A stretch of 64,000 nt of DNA from Nocardia fluminea (lineage in GTDB: Bacteria; Actinomycetota; Actinomycetes; Mycobacteriales; Mycobacteriaceae): positions 372,001-436,000 of the forward strand of contig NZ_PJMW01000002.1 in assembly GCF_002846365.1 (NCBI RefSeq), read 5' to 3'. This document shows positions 1 through 8,219 of the stretch, piece by piece. The position numbers were made by a program, and so were the translations under genes. Below the pieces are notes generated by a model. The model was given only the letters and a program-made list of their open reading frames with translations, searched no databases and had not been told where the DNA came from. Each line of letters starts with the position of its first letter. Positions within the stretch are counted from its first letter, which is position 1.

Positions 1-86
1 TGGCTCCGTTCGGCTACACCGGGCCGGGGCCGGTAGCCGTCGAGGGTCTGGAAGTGCTCGACCGCGAATTGGCGCAGGTGCGATGA
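1..86 (+). CDS. C-terminal fragment of an unidentified protein
   Basis: The window opens inside a reading frame that ends at a TGA at 84-86. The last 27 residues are visible and end in LDRELAQVR. They are too short to assign a family. The stop overlaps the ATG of the next gene (ATGA at 83-86), so the two genes are probably translationally coupled. The frame is inferred from that overlap and from uninterrupted codons. The product is unknown. Confidence 0.5.
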   Translation, partial: APFGYTGPGPVAVEGLEVLDRELAQVR

Positions 87-628
87 CCGACTATCTCGTT
101 CGCGAAGCAGGCCCCGCGGACCTCGCGGGCGCGCGCAGCGTCATGCTCGACACCTTCTACCAGGTGTTCGGCATCGGCTATCGCCCCGAATACCACCAGG
201 ATGTGATCGACCCGGACACCGCGTATCTGCGGCATCCGCGCCACCGGCTGTGGGTCGCCGAGCACGAGGGCGTCATCGTCGGCACCACCGCCATCCGGGC
301 GCAGGGGCCCGCCCATCCCCCACATCCCGCCGAGCTCGCGCGCCGCTACCCCGACGCGACCACCGCACAGCTGTTCCGGGTCTATGTGCGGCCGGAGCAC
401 CATCGACGCGGACTGGCCACCCGGCTGGTCGCTGCGGCGGTCGAGTACGTATGCGCCACCTCGGATTTCGAGCGGCTGTATCTGCACACCGATGCCCGCA
501 CACCCGGTGCGCTCGAGTTCTGGCTGACCTTCGGCCACATCGTGCACGACGCCCGGGGACCACACGACGGCTTCCAGACGGTGCACCTCGAGATTCCGCT
601 GCGTCGCGGCGCGGTACACCCCGGCTGA
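83..628 (+). CDS. GNAT family N-acetyltransferase
   Basis: This 181-residue protein has the GNAT fold. An N-terminal strand-helix segment (VREAGPADL) is followed by a central strand with VGTTAIR near residue 67. The acetyl-CoA pyrophosphate-binding loop is seen as VRPEHHRRGLATRL around residues 102-115, matching the family pattern R/Q-x-x-G-x-G/A. It should transfer an acetyl group from acetyl-CoA to an amine, but the acceptor cannot be read from the sequence. The ATG overlaps the stop of the upstream partial gene by 4 nt, which supports this start and an operon with that gene. Confidence 0.85.
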   Translation: MTDYLVREAGPADLAGARSVMLDTFYQVFGIGYRPEYHQDVIDPDTAYLRHPRHRLWVAEHEGVIVGTTAIRAQGPAHPPHPAELARRYPDATTAQLFRVYVRPEHHRRGLATRLVAAAVEYVCATSDFERLYLHTDARTPGALEFWLTFGHIVHDARGPHDGFQTVHLEIPLRRGAVHPG

Positions 629-716
629 CGGGTGGCTGCTGGCGCGGTGACGGCATACACGGCACTATCGAACGCGTGGAACACTTGCGAATCGCGCGAC
701 GTTCGGGTGCTGTGTC

Positions 717-2222
717 GTGACCACGCTGGCTCCCGGCGAGAACCGGCCCGCGCCCGGTGACCAACTGACCGTCACGGTCGCGAGTTCGGCGTCGGTAGAC
801 GTGTCGGCCCTGCTGGTGAACCCGGCGGGCAAGGTGCGCTCCGACGCCGACTTCGTCTTCTTCAATCAGCCGACCGGGCCGGGCGTGGTGTACCGGCACG
901 GCAACGGTGGACCCGACGTGGTGGGTGTGCAGACCTCGGCCCTGCCCGCCGACGTGGACAAGGTGGTGATCACCGCGAGCCTCGACGGTCGCGGGCCCGC
1001 GACTTTCGCCGCCGTCGGCACCTTGACCGCCACCATCGAATCCGGCTCCACCGCACTGACTTTCCCCATCACCGGACTCACCACCGAGAGCGGTGTGGTG
1101 TGTGTGGAGATCTATCGCCGCAACGGCGCGTGGAAGGTCCGCGCGATCGGTCAGGGTTACGACGACGGGCTCGCGGGCATCGCCTCGGCCTTCGGCGTGA
1201 ACCTCGACGATGACCCCGAACCGGCTGCCGCGCAGGGTCATTCGAGTCCCGGTGCGGCGCCCACCGGCGGCTACCACGGCGCATCAGACCCTGGTCACCC
1301 ACCACCGCCCTATCCCGGATCCAACCCTCCGCCGCCGCCCGGCCAATTCGCGCCGCCCGGGGCACCCCCCTTTCCCGGTCAGCCGGGTATGCCCGCTCCC
1401 CCATCGGGCGCACCGGCCTACCCACAACCCCTCCACGGACAGCCCGGCGGACCCGCTCAACAGCCGACGTACGCATCTCAGCAAGGAGCCCAGCCCGTGC
1501 ACAGCGACCTGTTCGACCCCTCGCATGCCGAGGTCAACGGCCTCGGTATCCAGAAGCAGGGCGGCAAGATGGTGAAGGTCGGTATGAACGGGGAGGTGAT
1601 GGCGCGGTCCGGATCCATGGTGGCCTACCAGGGTGACCTGAAGTTCGAAGCGCTCGGCTCCGGCGGCATCGGCCGCGCCATCCGCCAGCATCTCACCGGC
1701 GAAGGCGTGCCGCTGATGAAGGTGACCGGCCGCGGCGACCTGTTCCTGGCCAACAGCGCCGCCGACGTGCACATCATCGACCTCGACGGCACCGACGGCC
1801 TCACCATCAACGGCGCCAACGTCCTCGCCTTCGACACCACGCTGCGCTACGACATCGGCCGTGTCCAGGGCGCCGCGGGCTACGCCTCCAACGCGGGCCT
1901 GTTCAACTGCGTCTTCACCGGCCGCGGCCGTATCGCCATCACCACCCACGGCACCCCCGTCGTCCTCACCGTCGACCAGGCCACCTACGCCGACCCCAAC
2001 GCCGCCGTAGCGTGGTCGTCCAGCCTGCAGACCGGCATCAAACGCAACGACTCCTTCGGCCTCGGCCGACTGATGGGCCGCAGTACCGGCGAGGCGAGCA
2101 CCCTCGCCTTCTCCGGCCGCGGGTTCGTCATCGTCCAGCCCTCCGAACTGCCCCCGGGCGGCCTCATCGGCGGCACCGGCGGCGGCCAGCAAGCGGGCAC
2201 CGGCGGCGGCATCTTCGGCTGA
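717..2222 (+). CDS. TerD-AIM24 two-domain protein
   Basis: The protein has 501 residues. Residues 1-165 form a TerD/TerZ-type stress domain (start MTTLAPGENRPAP, then LTVTVASSASVDVSALLV, with acidic Ca-binding-type loops such as SDADFVFFNQP). Residues about 170-260 are a Pro/Gly/Gln-rich disordered linker. Residues 261-480 match the AIM24 beta-sandwich family (VNGLGIQKQGGKMVKV, then GRGRIAITTHGTPVVL). TerD proteins are linked to tellurite and envelope stress in actinobacteria; bacterial AIM24 proteins have no settled function. The GTG start at 717 gives the normal TerD N-terminus. An in-frame GTG at 1497, preceded by AAGGAG 8 nt upstream, could start a separate AIM24 product of 241 residues. 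A strong hairpin follows the stop. Confidence 0.85.
   Translation: MTTLAPGENRPAPGDQLTVTVASSASVDVSALLVNPAGKVRSDADFVFFNQPTGPGVVYRHGNGGPDVVGVQTSALPADVDKVVITASLDGRGPATFAAVGTLTATIESGSTALTFPITGLTTESGVVCVEIYRRNGAWKVRAIGQGYDDGLAGIASAFGVNLDDDPEPAAAQGHSSPGAAPTGGYHGASDPGHPPPPYPGSNPPPPPGQFAPPGAPPFPGQPGMPAPPSGAPAYPQPLHGQPGGPAQQPTYASQQGAQPVHSDLFDPSHAEVNGLGIQKQGGKMVKVGMNGEVMARSGSMVAYQGDLKFEALGSGGIGRAIRQHLTGEGVPLMKVTGRGDLFLANSAADVHIIDLDGTDGLTINGANVLAFDTTLRYDIGRVQGAAGYASNAGLFNCVFTGRGRIAITTHGTPVVLTVDQATYADPNAAVAWSSSLQTGIKRNDSFGLGRLMGRSTGEASTLAFSGRGFVIVQPSELPPGGLIGGTGGGQQAGTGGGIFG
1497..2222 (+). CDS. Possible internal translation product: stand-alone AIM24 protein
   Basis: In the same frame as the TerD-AIM24 gene, a GTG at 1497-1499 follows an AAGGAG (1483-1488) with an 8-nt gap. 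That is an ideal ribosome binding site placed exactly at the linker/AIM24 boundary. Initiation here would give a 241-residue protein starting MHSDLFDPSHAEVN, a natural beginning for a free-standing AIM24 protein. Whether it is used is inference. The alternative is that the SD-like string is a coincidence in a Gln-Gly codon run. Confidence 0.4.
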   Translation: MHSDLFDPSHAEVNGLGIQKQGGKMVKVGMNGEVMARSGSMVAYQGDLKFEALGSGGIGRAIRQHLTGEGVPLMKVTGRGDLFLANSAADVHIIDLDGTDGLTINGANVLAFDTTLRYDIGRVQGAAGYASNAGLFNCVFTGRGRIAITTHGTPVVLTVDQATYADPNAAVAWSSSLQTGIKRNDSFGLGRLMGRSTGEASTLAFSGRGFVIVQPSELPPGGLIGGTGGGQQAGTGGGIFG

Positions 2223-2234
2223 CCCGAACACGAG

Positions 2235-2272
2235 AAAGGCCGATACCCGCGCCGTCGCGGGTATCGGCCTTT
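2235..2272. terminator. Bidirectional terminator between convergent genes
   Basis: A perfect 17-bp stem (2235-2251 pairing with 2256-2272) has a CCGT loop, with AAA on the left and TTT on the right edge. It sits between the stop of the TerD-AIM24 gene (2222) and the convergent stop at 2283, so it can serve both transcripts. Confidence 0.85.
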
Positions 2273-2282
2273 CGCTTGCCTG

Positions 2283-3575
2283 CTAGTTCGCGCGCTCCTT
2301 GCGGGCTTGGCGGCGCGCCTCACGCATGTCGTTGAGTTCCTGTTCCAGGCTCTCCGCGATGCGGAACTGGCCGGTGTCGTAGATGCTGGTCGGCTCGATC
2401 GCCTCGTAGCCGAAATTGGCTTCGGCGAACGCCTTCTCGACCCGGGCCTCGATGTCGGAGATGGCGCTCTTGCGGGCGGCCGGGACCGAGTCGGTGGCCG
2501 GCTCGGTCTTGACCGGTTCCTTGACGGGCTCCGGGGCCACGACCGGCGCGGGCACGGACTTCTTGGCGGTGGCCTTGTCCGCGGACGACGGCTTGCCGAT
2601 GCCGAAGCGCTTGCGCTTCTCCGGCGGGCGGCCGTTGCCGTTGGTGACCGGTTCGGTGGGGGTCCAGGCGGGTTCGCGGGTGATCGGCGTCGTCGCGACC
2701 GGTTCGGTGGCGGCGATCGCCTCGGCGCGCGCCGCACCCGTCATCGGCGGGGTGTAGGTGAGGCGGATTCCCTCGGAGGCCTGGCGGCCCAGGATGTTGT
2801 CGGCGGGGTCGGGCAGGTCCCGCACCTGACTGGTCGCGCGCGTGATCGCCAAGCCGTACCTGGCGCTCACCGCGTCGTGGATCAGCAGCGCGACACCGAT
2901 CATCACCGGCGCGACCGCGTGCACGGCGACGTCGTACCAGCGCCCCTCACGCACGTAGGGATAGGTGTTGAGGGTGACCGTGAGCCCCAGCAGCGCGAGC
3001 TCGGCGAGCGCGACCTGGCGGCGGTTGTCGATCACGCCCCACTCGGCGACCTTGTTCGTGCCGACCATGATGATGATCAGGCACACGCTGATCATCGCCT
3101 CGAGCAGATAGCTGAACCAGAACAGCGGATCGCTCGGCCCACCGGGCGCGATGTTCTGCTGCACGTTCACCGCCGACCACAGCATGCCCGCGCCGACGAC
3201 GCCGGCCAGTGCCTTCAGCGACCACGACCGATGCCGGTACAGCGAAGCGAGCTTCGCGTGCGGGCTCGATTCGCGACGCTGGGACGCCATCGCCTTCCTG
3301 GCGAGCAGCAGATCTCGCATGTCGGCCTTCTCGATCGCTTCGGTGGTCTGTCGGCTGCGGTCCGATGCCGCCGCCATCGCCTGGGTGTGCTTCCAGCGCT
3401 GCTCGCGATCCTGTTCACGGATGCGTTCGGCGAGTTCGCGTTCGGCGCGCAGCTCGTCTTCGGAGAGCGCGTCGGTGAGAGCGGGATCGAATTGGTAAGC
3501 GAGGCGCCCACGGGCACGTTCGACTCGCTGGGCGAGCTGGCTGACGTCGTCCTCGAGACCGGACTCGATCGTCAT
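2283..3575 (-). CDS. Multi-pass membrane protein with long cytoplasmic tails (possibly DUF2637/Spd-like)
   Basis: The protein has 430 residues. The N-terminal 130 residues are charged and probably coiled coil (EDELRAERELAERIREQDRE). About four hydrophobic segments follow (LKALAGVVGAGMLWSAV; YLLEAMISVCLIIIMVG; LALLGLTVTLNTYPYV; AVAPVMIGVALLI). The C-terminal 200 residues are Pro/Ala/Lys-rich and disordered. The membrane block resembles DUF2637 or plasmid-spread (Spd) proteins, but this is a weak impression. The ATG at 3575 is preferred over an upstream in-frame start because a GGTGG motif lies just upstream and the added residues look non-coding. The function is unknown; in a chromosomal setting it could be a relic of a conjugative element. 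Confidence 0.7.
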   Translation of the reverse strand: MTIESGLEDDVSQLAQRVERARGRLAYQFDPALTDALSEDELRAERELAERIREQDREQRWKHTQAMAAASDRSRQTTEAIEKADMRDLLLARKAMASQRRESSPHAKLASLYRHRSWSLKALAGVVGAGMLWSAVNVQQNIAPGGPSDPLFWFSYLLEAMISVCLIIIMVGTNKVAEWGVIDNRRQVALAELALLGLTVTLNTYPYVREGRWYDVAVHAVAPVMIGVALLIHDAVSARYGLAITRATSQVRDLPDPADNILGRQASEGIRLTYTPPMTGAARAEAIAATEPVATTPITREPAWTPTEPVTNGNGRPPEKRKRFGIGKPSSADKATAKKSVPAPVVAPEPVKEPVKTEPATDSVPAARKSAISDIEARVEKAFAEANFGYEAIEPTSIYDTGQFRIAESLEQELNDMREARRQARKERAN

Positions 3576-3994
3576 GCCAGACCACCGCCCAGGGCGCGCG
3601 AAGGCAGGCAGGTGACCACACGTGTGAACGGCACAGGCCATTCTTAGTCGATATACCCTCGAGCGCGAAACCGATGCTCCTACACGGCTCCCCGAACACG
3701 GCGCGCCGCGCGCGACACGCCCAACAATTTCGGTCGGACACTCGATCAGCGAAGATAATCCCCCGCCGTCGCCCGGGCTCGAGTTTCCGGCAGTTCGGTG
3801 CCCGACCGTTGCCGAATGCCGCTCGCGAACAACCCGACCGGGCCGGGCCGGCGCGCTGTTCGCACGCCCAGCCGCCGAGCTGTTCGAGTGAAACCCCGGT
3901 TACCCGGGCGGCGCCCACCGCGGACCCCTAGGGTTGGTCCGGGGGTGCCGGGGGGTTCGCGCACGGCCCGTGAGATCTACTTCGGAGTGACGAA
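3576..3994. other. Intergenic region between divergent genes
   Basis: These 419 bp separate two divergently transcribed genes and should hold both promoters. Short open frames exist on both strands, but none has a ribosome binding site or recognisable protein. A GGAGTG at 3985-3990 is the ribosome binding site of the downstream HD gene. No tRNA, repeat array or strong hairpin was seen. Confidence 0.5.
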
Positions 3995-4555
3995 TTGACC
4001 GAGCACACAAGCGAACTCGACCAGGCGATCGCCGAACGACTCGAGCCGTGGACCGCCCGGCTCGGTGCCGACCGCAAGGCCTACTTCCATCATGTGCTGC
4101 GGGTACTGCGCACGGCCGACCTCCTGTTCGCCCGCAGCGGCGAGCCGGGGCCGCTGCCGAGTGCGCGCGAGGAGTTCCGCACCGCGGCGACCTTCCACGA
4201 TCTCGGCATCTGGGCAGCGTGCACCTTCGACTATCTCGAACCGTCCTGCGCGCTGGCGGCCGACTGGCTGATCGCCCACGACCGGGAGGACATCGCCGAA
4301 CTCGTCGCCGAGATGATCCGCGACCACCATCGGGTGCGACCGGCGGGCGGCGCGAACGATCCGGTGGAGCTGTTCCGGCGGGCCGATCTGATCGACGTGA
4401 CGTTCGGCGCGCGGCGCTACGGCCTGCCCTACGCGGCCTGCTCCGCGCTGATGAGGCGGTACCCGGACAGCGGCTTCCACTTCAAGCTGGTCGAGCTGAC
4501 AGTACGGCGCGCGCTCATCCACCCGCTCTCACCGCTGCCCATGATCCGCTGGTGA
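3995..4555 (+). CDS. HD domain-containing phosphohydrolase-like protein
   Basis: This 186-residue protein has the HD metal-binding layout: His32/His33 in YFHHVLRVL, the His-Asp doublet at 68-69 (TFHDLGIW), His111/His112 in RDHHRV and Asp131 in RRADLID. HD proteins hydrolyse phosphoester or nucleotide bonds with divalent metals. The substrate is unknown, though small stand-alone HD proteins often act on nucleotides. The start is TTG at 3995, chosen because GGAGTG precedes it at good spacing and the protein begins at the natural N-terminal helix. It appears to be a single gene, with the acyl-CoA dehydrogenase gene 112 nt downstream. Confidence 0.8.
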   Translation: MTEHTSELDQAIAERLEPWTARLGADRKAYFHHVLRVLRTADLLFARSGEPGPLPSAREEFRTAATFHDLGIWAACTFDYLEPSCALAADWLIAHDREDIAELVAEMIRDHHRVRPAGGANDPVELFRRADLIDVTFGARRYGLPYAACSALMRRYPDSGFHFKLVELTVRRALIHPLSPLPMIRW

Positions 4556-4667
4556 GAGGCTATTTCGGCAGCACTATTGTCACGACGCCAATACTGCGGC
4601 ACACTGGTGTCCGTAACCACCGGTCACGCTTGGACCGGTGCTGTGCCGAGCCGAACAAGGAGACTCG

Positions 4668-5813
4668 ATGGCCGCCAATCGGTCCAGCTGGATGAACGAG
4701 GACCTGGACGCCCTGCGTGACATGACCCGCGCGTTCATGGCCAAGGAACTTGTCCCCAACATCGACAAGTACCGCGAACAGCACCACGTCGACCGCGACC
4801 TGTGGAACAAGGCGGGCGAAGTCGGCCTGCTGTGCATTTCGATCCCCGAGGAGTACGGCGGCGGTGGCGGCACCTTCGCCCACGAAGCCGTGCTCATGGA
4901 GGAGCAGGCTCGCGCGGTCGACACTTCGTGGGGCATCAGCCTGCACAACGGCATCGTGGCCCACTACATCCTCGCCTACGGCACCGAGGAGCAGAAGAAG
5001 CAGTGGCTGCCGAAGATGGCCAGCGGCGAGGTCGTCGGCGCCATCGCGATGACCGAGCCCGGCACCGGTTCCGACCTGCAGGCCGTCAAGGCCAAGGCGA
5101 TCCGGGACGGCGACGAGTACGTCATCAACGGCTCCAAGACCTTCATCACCAACGGCGCGCAGGCCGACCTGATCATCCTGGTCGCCAAGACCGACCCCAC
5201 CCAGGGCGCCTCCGGCGTCTCGCTGGTGCTGGTCGAGGCCGACCGCGAAGGTTTCCGGCGCGGCCGCGTGCTCGACAAGATCGGCCAGAAGGGCCAGGAC
5301 ACCTCCGAGCTGTTCTTCGAGGACGTGCGCGTGCCGGTGACCAACCTGCTCGGCACCCAGGAGGGCCAGGGCTTCATCCAGCTGATGCAGCAGCTGCCCC
5401 AGGAGCGCCTGATCGTGTCGATGGGCGCGGTCGCGGGCATGGAGGTCGCCCTCGACCACACCCTGCGCTACACCAAGGAGCGCGAGGCGTTCGGCCGCCC
5501 GGTGTTCGGTTTCCAGAACACCAAGTTCAAGCTGGCCGAGGTCGCCACCGAGGCCCGCATCGCGCGTGTGTTCATCGACGACTGCGTCGAGAAGCACATC
5601 CGTGGTGAGCTCGACATCCCCACCGTCGCCATGGCGAAGTGGTGGACCACCGACAAGGCGATGCAGATCGCCGACACCTGTCTGCAGCTGTTCGGCGGCT
5701 ACGGGTACATGAACGAGTACCCGATCGCACGCATGTGGGTCGACAACCGCGTCCAGCTCATCTACGCGGGCACCAACGAGATCATGAAGGAAATCATCGC
5801 CCGGAGCCTGTGA
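4668..5813 (+). CDS. Acyl-CoA dehydrogenase, long-chain/isovaleryl type
   Basis: This 381-residue flavoenzyme introduces the alpha-beta double bond in an acyl-CoA. The FAD/substrate signature AMTEPGTGSDLQAVK and the C-terminal block LFGGYGYMNEYPIARMW are clear. In the C-terminal motif the residue equivalent to the catalytic Glu of short/medium-chain enzymes is Ala (YAGTNEIMKEI). Instead QQLPQERLIVS carries the Glu used in long-chain and isovaleryl-CoA dehydrogenases. The chain length of the substrate is therefore likely long or branched, but this is inference. The ATG at 4668 follows AAGGAG at 4657-4662; an in-frame start 30 nt upstream lacks one. A rho-independent terminator follows at 5839, so the gene is probably monocistronic. 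Confidence 0.92.
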   Translation: MAANRSSWMNEDLDALRDMTRAFMAKELVPNIDKYREQHHVDRDLWNKAGEVGLLCISIPEEYGGGGGTFAHEAVLMEEQARAVDTSWGISLHNGIVAHYILAYGTEEQKKQWLPKMASGEVVGAIAMTEPGTGSDLQAVKAKAIRDGDEYVINGSKTFITNGAQADLIILVAKTDPTQGASGVSLVLVEADREGFRRGRVLDKIGQKGQDTSELFFEDVRVPVTNLLGTQEGQGFIQLMQQLPQERLIVSMGAVAGMEVALDHTLRYTKEREAFGRPVFGFQNTKFKLAEVATEARIARVFIDDCVEKHIRGELDIPTVAMAKWWTTDKAMQIADTCLQLFGGYGYMNEYPIARMWVDNRVQLIYAGTNEIMKEIIARSL

Positions 5814-5838
5814 TCCTCCAGCCCGAACGGTGATCCCA

Positions 5839-5870
5839 CCGGCCGCGAACACCTGTTCGCGGCCGGTTTT
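5839..5870 (+). terminator. Rho-independent terminator of the acyl-CoA dehydrogenase gene
   Basis: A perfect 12-bp stem (5839-5850 with 5855-5866) and a 4-nt loop are followed directly by TTTT. It begins 25 nt after the stop codon. Confidence 0.9.
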
Positions 5871-5972
5871 CGCTGTTGGGGGGTCATTTCGTGACCTATC
5901 CGTCGTCCTCGCCGAGACGAATGTCCTTCGACCGGCGGCAACATTTCCGACGACGAGGACGGTGCGGCAACA

Positions 5973-6497
5973 GTGGACACGGACGGCGGCGGTTCGACGG
6001 GACGACCCGGACCGGAACCGGTACTGCCGGACCGAGCACAGATGATGCAGGCGGTCTGCGGGGTCGCCGGTGCGAGTGACCCCGTCCTCTCCGCCGCCCA
6101 CGAACTGGCCACGCTGCACGAACGCCGCGAACAGCAGATACCCGGCGACACCAGCGAGATCGACTGGGCGCGTGCGCGTCTGGTCTGCGAGATCGACCGC
6201 TGGGTCGTCATCCGCTCCCCCACCCCCGCCACCTCGGCACCGATGCACACCGAGAGCATCGGCGCCGTCGTGGACCGCATGGCCCATTTCGCCGCCCTCA
6301 CCTACCGCGCACTGGCCTGCGGCGCCGAATCCCAGCTCCGCGCCGCCCAGCAACGCCTACACGAATTGGCCTGCGGCTACGACGATCTCATCACCGAAGT
6401 CGCCACCGGCGCCCGCCGCCTACCCGACGGCCTCGACACCGACCCACCGGAAAGCGATGGCACACAGCAGGTCCGCGAGATACCACGCAACGAATAG
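5973..6497 (+). CDS. DUF4254 domain-containing protein
   Basis: This 174-residue protein is dominated by helices. The central part (SAAHELATLHERREQQIPGD, then WARARLVCEIDRWV and MHTESIGAVVDRMAHF) matches the actinobacterial DUF4254 pattern. No function is established for the family. GTG at 5973 is the first start in frame; an internal ATG pair near 6042 (MMQAVCG) is an alternative start. It is convergent with the following minus-strand gene, with only 25 nt between stops. Confidence 0.65.
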   Translation: MDTDGGGSTGRPGPEPVLPDRAQMMQAVCGVAGASDPVLSAAHELATLHERREQQIPGDTSEIDWARARLVCEIDRWVVIRSPTPATSAPMHTESIGAVVDRMAHFAALTYRALACGAESQLRAAQQRLHELACGYDDLITEVATGARRLPDGLDTDPPESDGTQQVREIPRNE

Positions 6498-6522
6498 CAG
6501 CGGCCACCGCTTCCCAGCGCGA

Positions 6523-7056
6523 TCAGAACATCCGTACCGCCACCAAACGCCAACTGTCCTTGGTCGACTCGATGCGGCCTGCGATAGCCAGCGTGCGCGG
6601 GCCACGCTGATACGAGGCGAAGACTTCGGCGGCGCCGTCCTGCGTGGGGGTGAGTTTCACGCGGGTCAAGGTGGCGCTGCCGAGGGTCCGGCCGGGGGCC
6701 GAGTCCTGCGCGAGCATGGTGTTGACGGCGGCGAGCGCTCGCGCGTCTGTGTAAGCGCGCAGGTGAGTGGACGATCGGCGCCGGTCGACCACTTCCAGCA
6801 GCAGCCGGAGCACCTGCTCGGTGAATCGCTTCGCGGTGGCGGAAGTCTCTGCGGCGGGCGCTGCCTGCGGGCAGGACGCACGCACTGCCCGGCGAATGCT
6901 CGCCGGTGCTCCGCCCGCCGCCCTCGGTCGACCTGAGCCGGTAACCCGATGGCGCACAGCGGCATTCACGGCAGCGGATCGCTGTACCGCTTCCCCACCC
7001 TCCAGCCGCGGTTCGCAATGCGGCGCGGGCGACAACACCGTTCCCTCCGTAGACAT
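6523..7056 (-). CDS. Rv3235 family protein
   Basis: This 177-residue protein has an N-terminal low-complexity half rich in Arg/Ala/Pro. Its C-terminal domain (RFTEQVLRLLLEVVDRRR, then AEVFASYQRGPRTLAIAGRIE) is typical of the mycobacterial Rv3235/DUF6459-type proteins. No enzymatic motif or membrane segment is visible and the family's role is unknown. The ATG at 7056 is chosen because GGGGAC precedes it at good distance. Longer in-frame extensions to 7209 have Cys-rich sequence unlike the family. Confidence 0.7.
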   Translation of the reverse strand: MSTEGTVLSPAPHCEPRLEGGEAVQRSAAVNAAVRHRVTGSGRPRAAGGAPASIRRAVRASCPQAAPAAETSATAKRFTEQVLRLLLEVVDRRRSSTHLRAYTDARALAAVNTMLAQDSAPGRTLGSATLTRVKLTPTQDGAAEVFASYQRGPRTLAIAGRIESTKDSWRLVAVRMF

Positions 7057-7209
7057 GCTCGTCCCCTTCGAGTCGGTCCACCCACTCCCCAGTGGTGGCG
7101 CACAGCATGACACGGAGGTCCGACAAGTGTTCGCGAAATCAGCGCAGGTCGCCGTAGATGTCCGGTCCCCTTCACCACATCGCCCGATTTCGCACGATGT
7201 CACGCCCAC

Positions 7210-8052
7210 TCAGAACAGCGTCATCGGTTCGTCGGACTCAGGTGCCGGCTGCGCGGGGAGATCGGGAACGAGCGCGCGGACTTCGTCGTGGAAGCGGCGA
7301 GCCAGACCGCGCGCCGCGGCATTGTCGGGAGTGTGCACGAAGACCGTCGGCGAGCGACCTTCGCGCAGCCAGCTCGCGACGGTCTCCACCCATGGCTGCC
7401 AGCCCGCGACGGTGCGGTCGGTGTCGGCGCGCCCGTGGTAGCGCACGATCGGGTACTCGGTCAGCGCCCGCATCCGGCGCGGCACGCGAGGCTTCTTCGC
7501 CCGTGCCTCGTATTCGGACGGATCTCCCGGTGGCCCGTCGAACAGGACCGTCGTGTCGAACGGCACCCATTCGGCCCCGATCCGACCGAGCACCCGTTCC
7601 AGTTGCACGGAGGCCCGCTCGTCTTCGAAGAACGCCGGATGACGCACTTCCACCGCGCACCGCAGTCCATCGGGCAACTCACGCTGGAAACGCGCGAGGG
7701 CGCCGAGATCGGTCGGGCCGAACGACGCGGGCAGCTGGATCCACAGCGCGTGCACCCGCGGGCCGAGCGGCGCCATCACGTCGAGAAACGCCCCCAGTTC
7801 GGCGCTCGCGTCGACGAGCCGGCGCTCATGCGTCACCGCCCTCGGCGGCTTGACCACGAACCGGAAATCGGGCGCGGTCTGGCGCGCCCACGACTCGACG
7901 GTGGACGCGGACGGTGTCGCGTAGAACGTGGTGTTGCCCTCGACCGCACCGCAGTGCCCGGCGTAGGCGCGCAACCGTTCACCCGGCGGGGGCAACCGCT
8001 GCTGCCATTGCGGATGCGTCCACATCGCACACCCCATCCGCAGCTCACGCAC
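7210..8052 (-). CDS. DUF72 family protein
   Basis: This protein of about 280 residues has the DUF72 TIM-barrel signature. It starts RELRMGCAMWTH, then ERLRAYAGHCGAVEGNTTFY, DFRFVVKPPRAVTHER, ALWIQLPASFGP, CAVEVRHPAFF and VRYHGRADTD. The family is widespread and often found near nucleic-acid metabolism genes, but its chemistry is unproven. The start is uncertain: GTG at 8052 keeps the whole first strand, while ATG at 8037 loses five residues. Neither has a strong ribosome binding site. It is divergent from the MFS gene at 8220. Confidence 0.85.
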   Translation of the reverse strand: MRELRMGCAMWTHPQWQQRLPPPGERLRAYAGHCGAVEGNTTFYATPSASTVESWARQTAPDFRFVVKPPRAVTHERRLVDASAELGAFLDVMAPLGPRVHALWIQLPASFGPTDLGALARFQRELPDGLRCAVEVRHPAFFEDERASVQLERVLGRIGAEWVPFDTTVLFDGPPGDPSEYEARAKKPRVPRRMRALTEYPIVRYHGRADTDRTVAGWQPWVETVASWLREGRSPTVFVHTPDNAAARGLARRFHDEVRALVPDLPAQPAPESDEPMTLF

Positions 8053-8219
8053 AGGCCGACGGTAATACAGCGACCGGCCGCCCCTAAAATGAGACCGGTT
8101 GCCACCAGTTCGCCCTGTGCGCGGGCGGCGGGAGCAGCGGGGTCCGGCCGGGCAGGCCGGCGTCCGCGTGCCCGCCACATTCATGAATTCGGGTGCGCGC
8201 ACGACGGAAAGGGCCTGTG

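Noticed and set aside
2283..3575. Membrane protein as evidence of an integrated conjugative element
   Set aside because: Only a weak resemblance to Spd/DUF2637 proteins, with no integrase, att site, replication or transfer genes nearby.
5900..5962. Inverted repeat upstream of the DUF4254 gene
   Set aside because: Only about 7 bp pair with a loop of over 35 nt, within chance expectation at this GC content.
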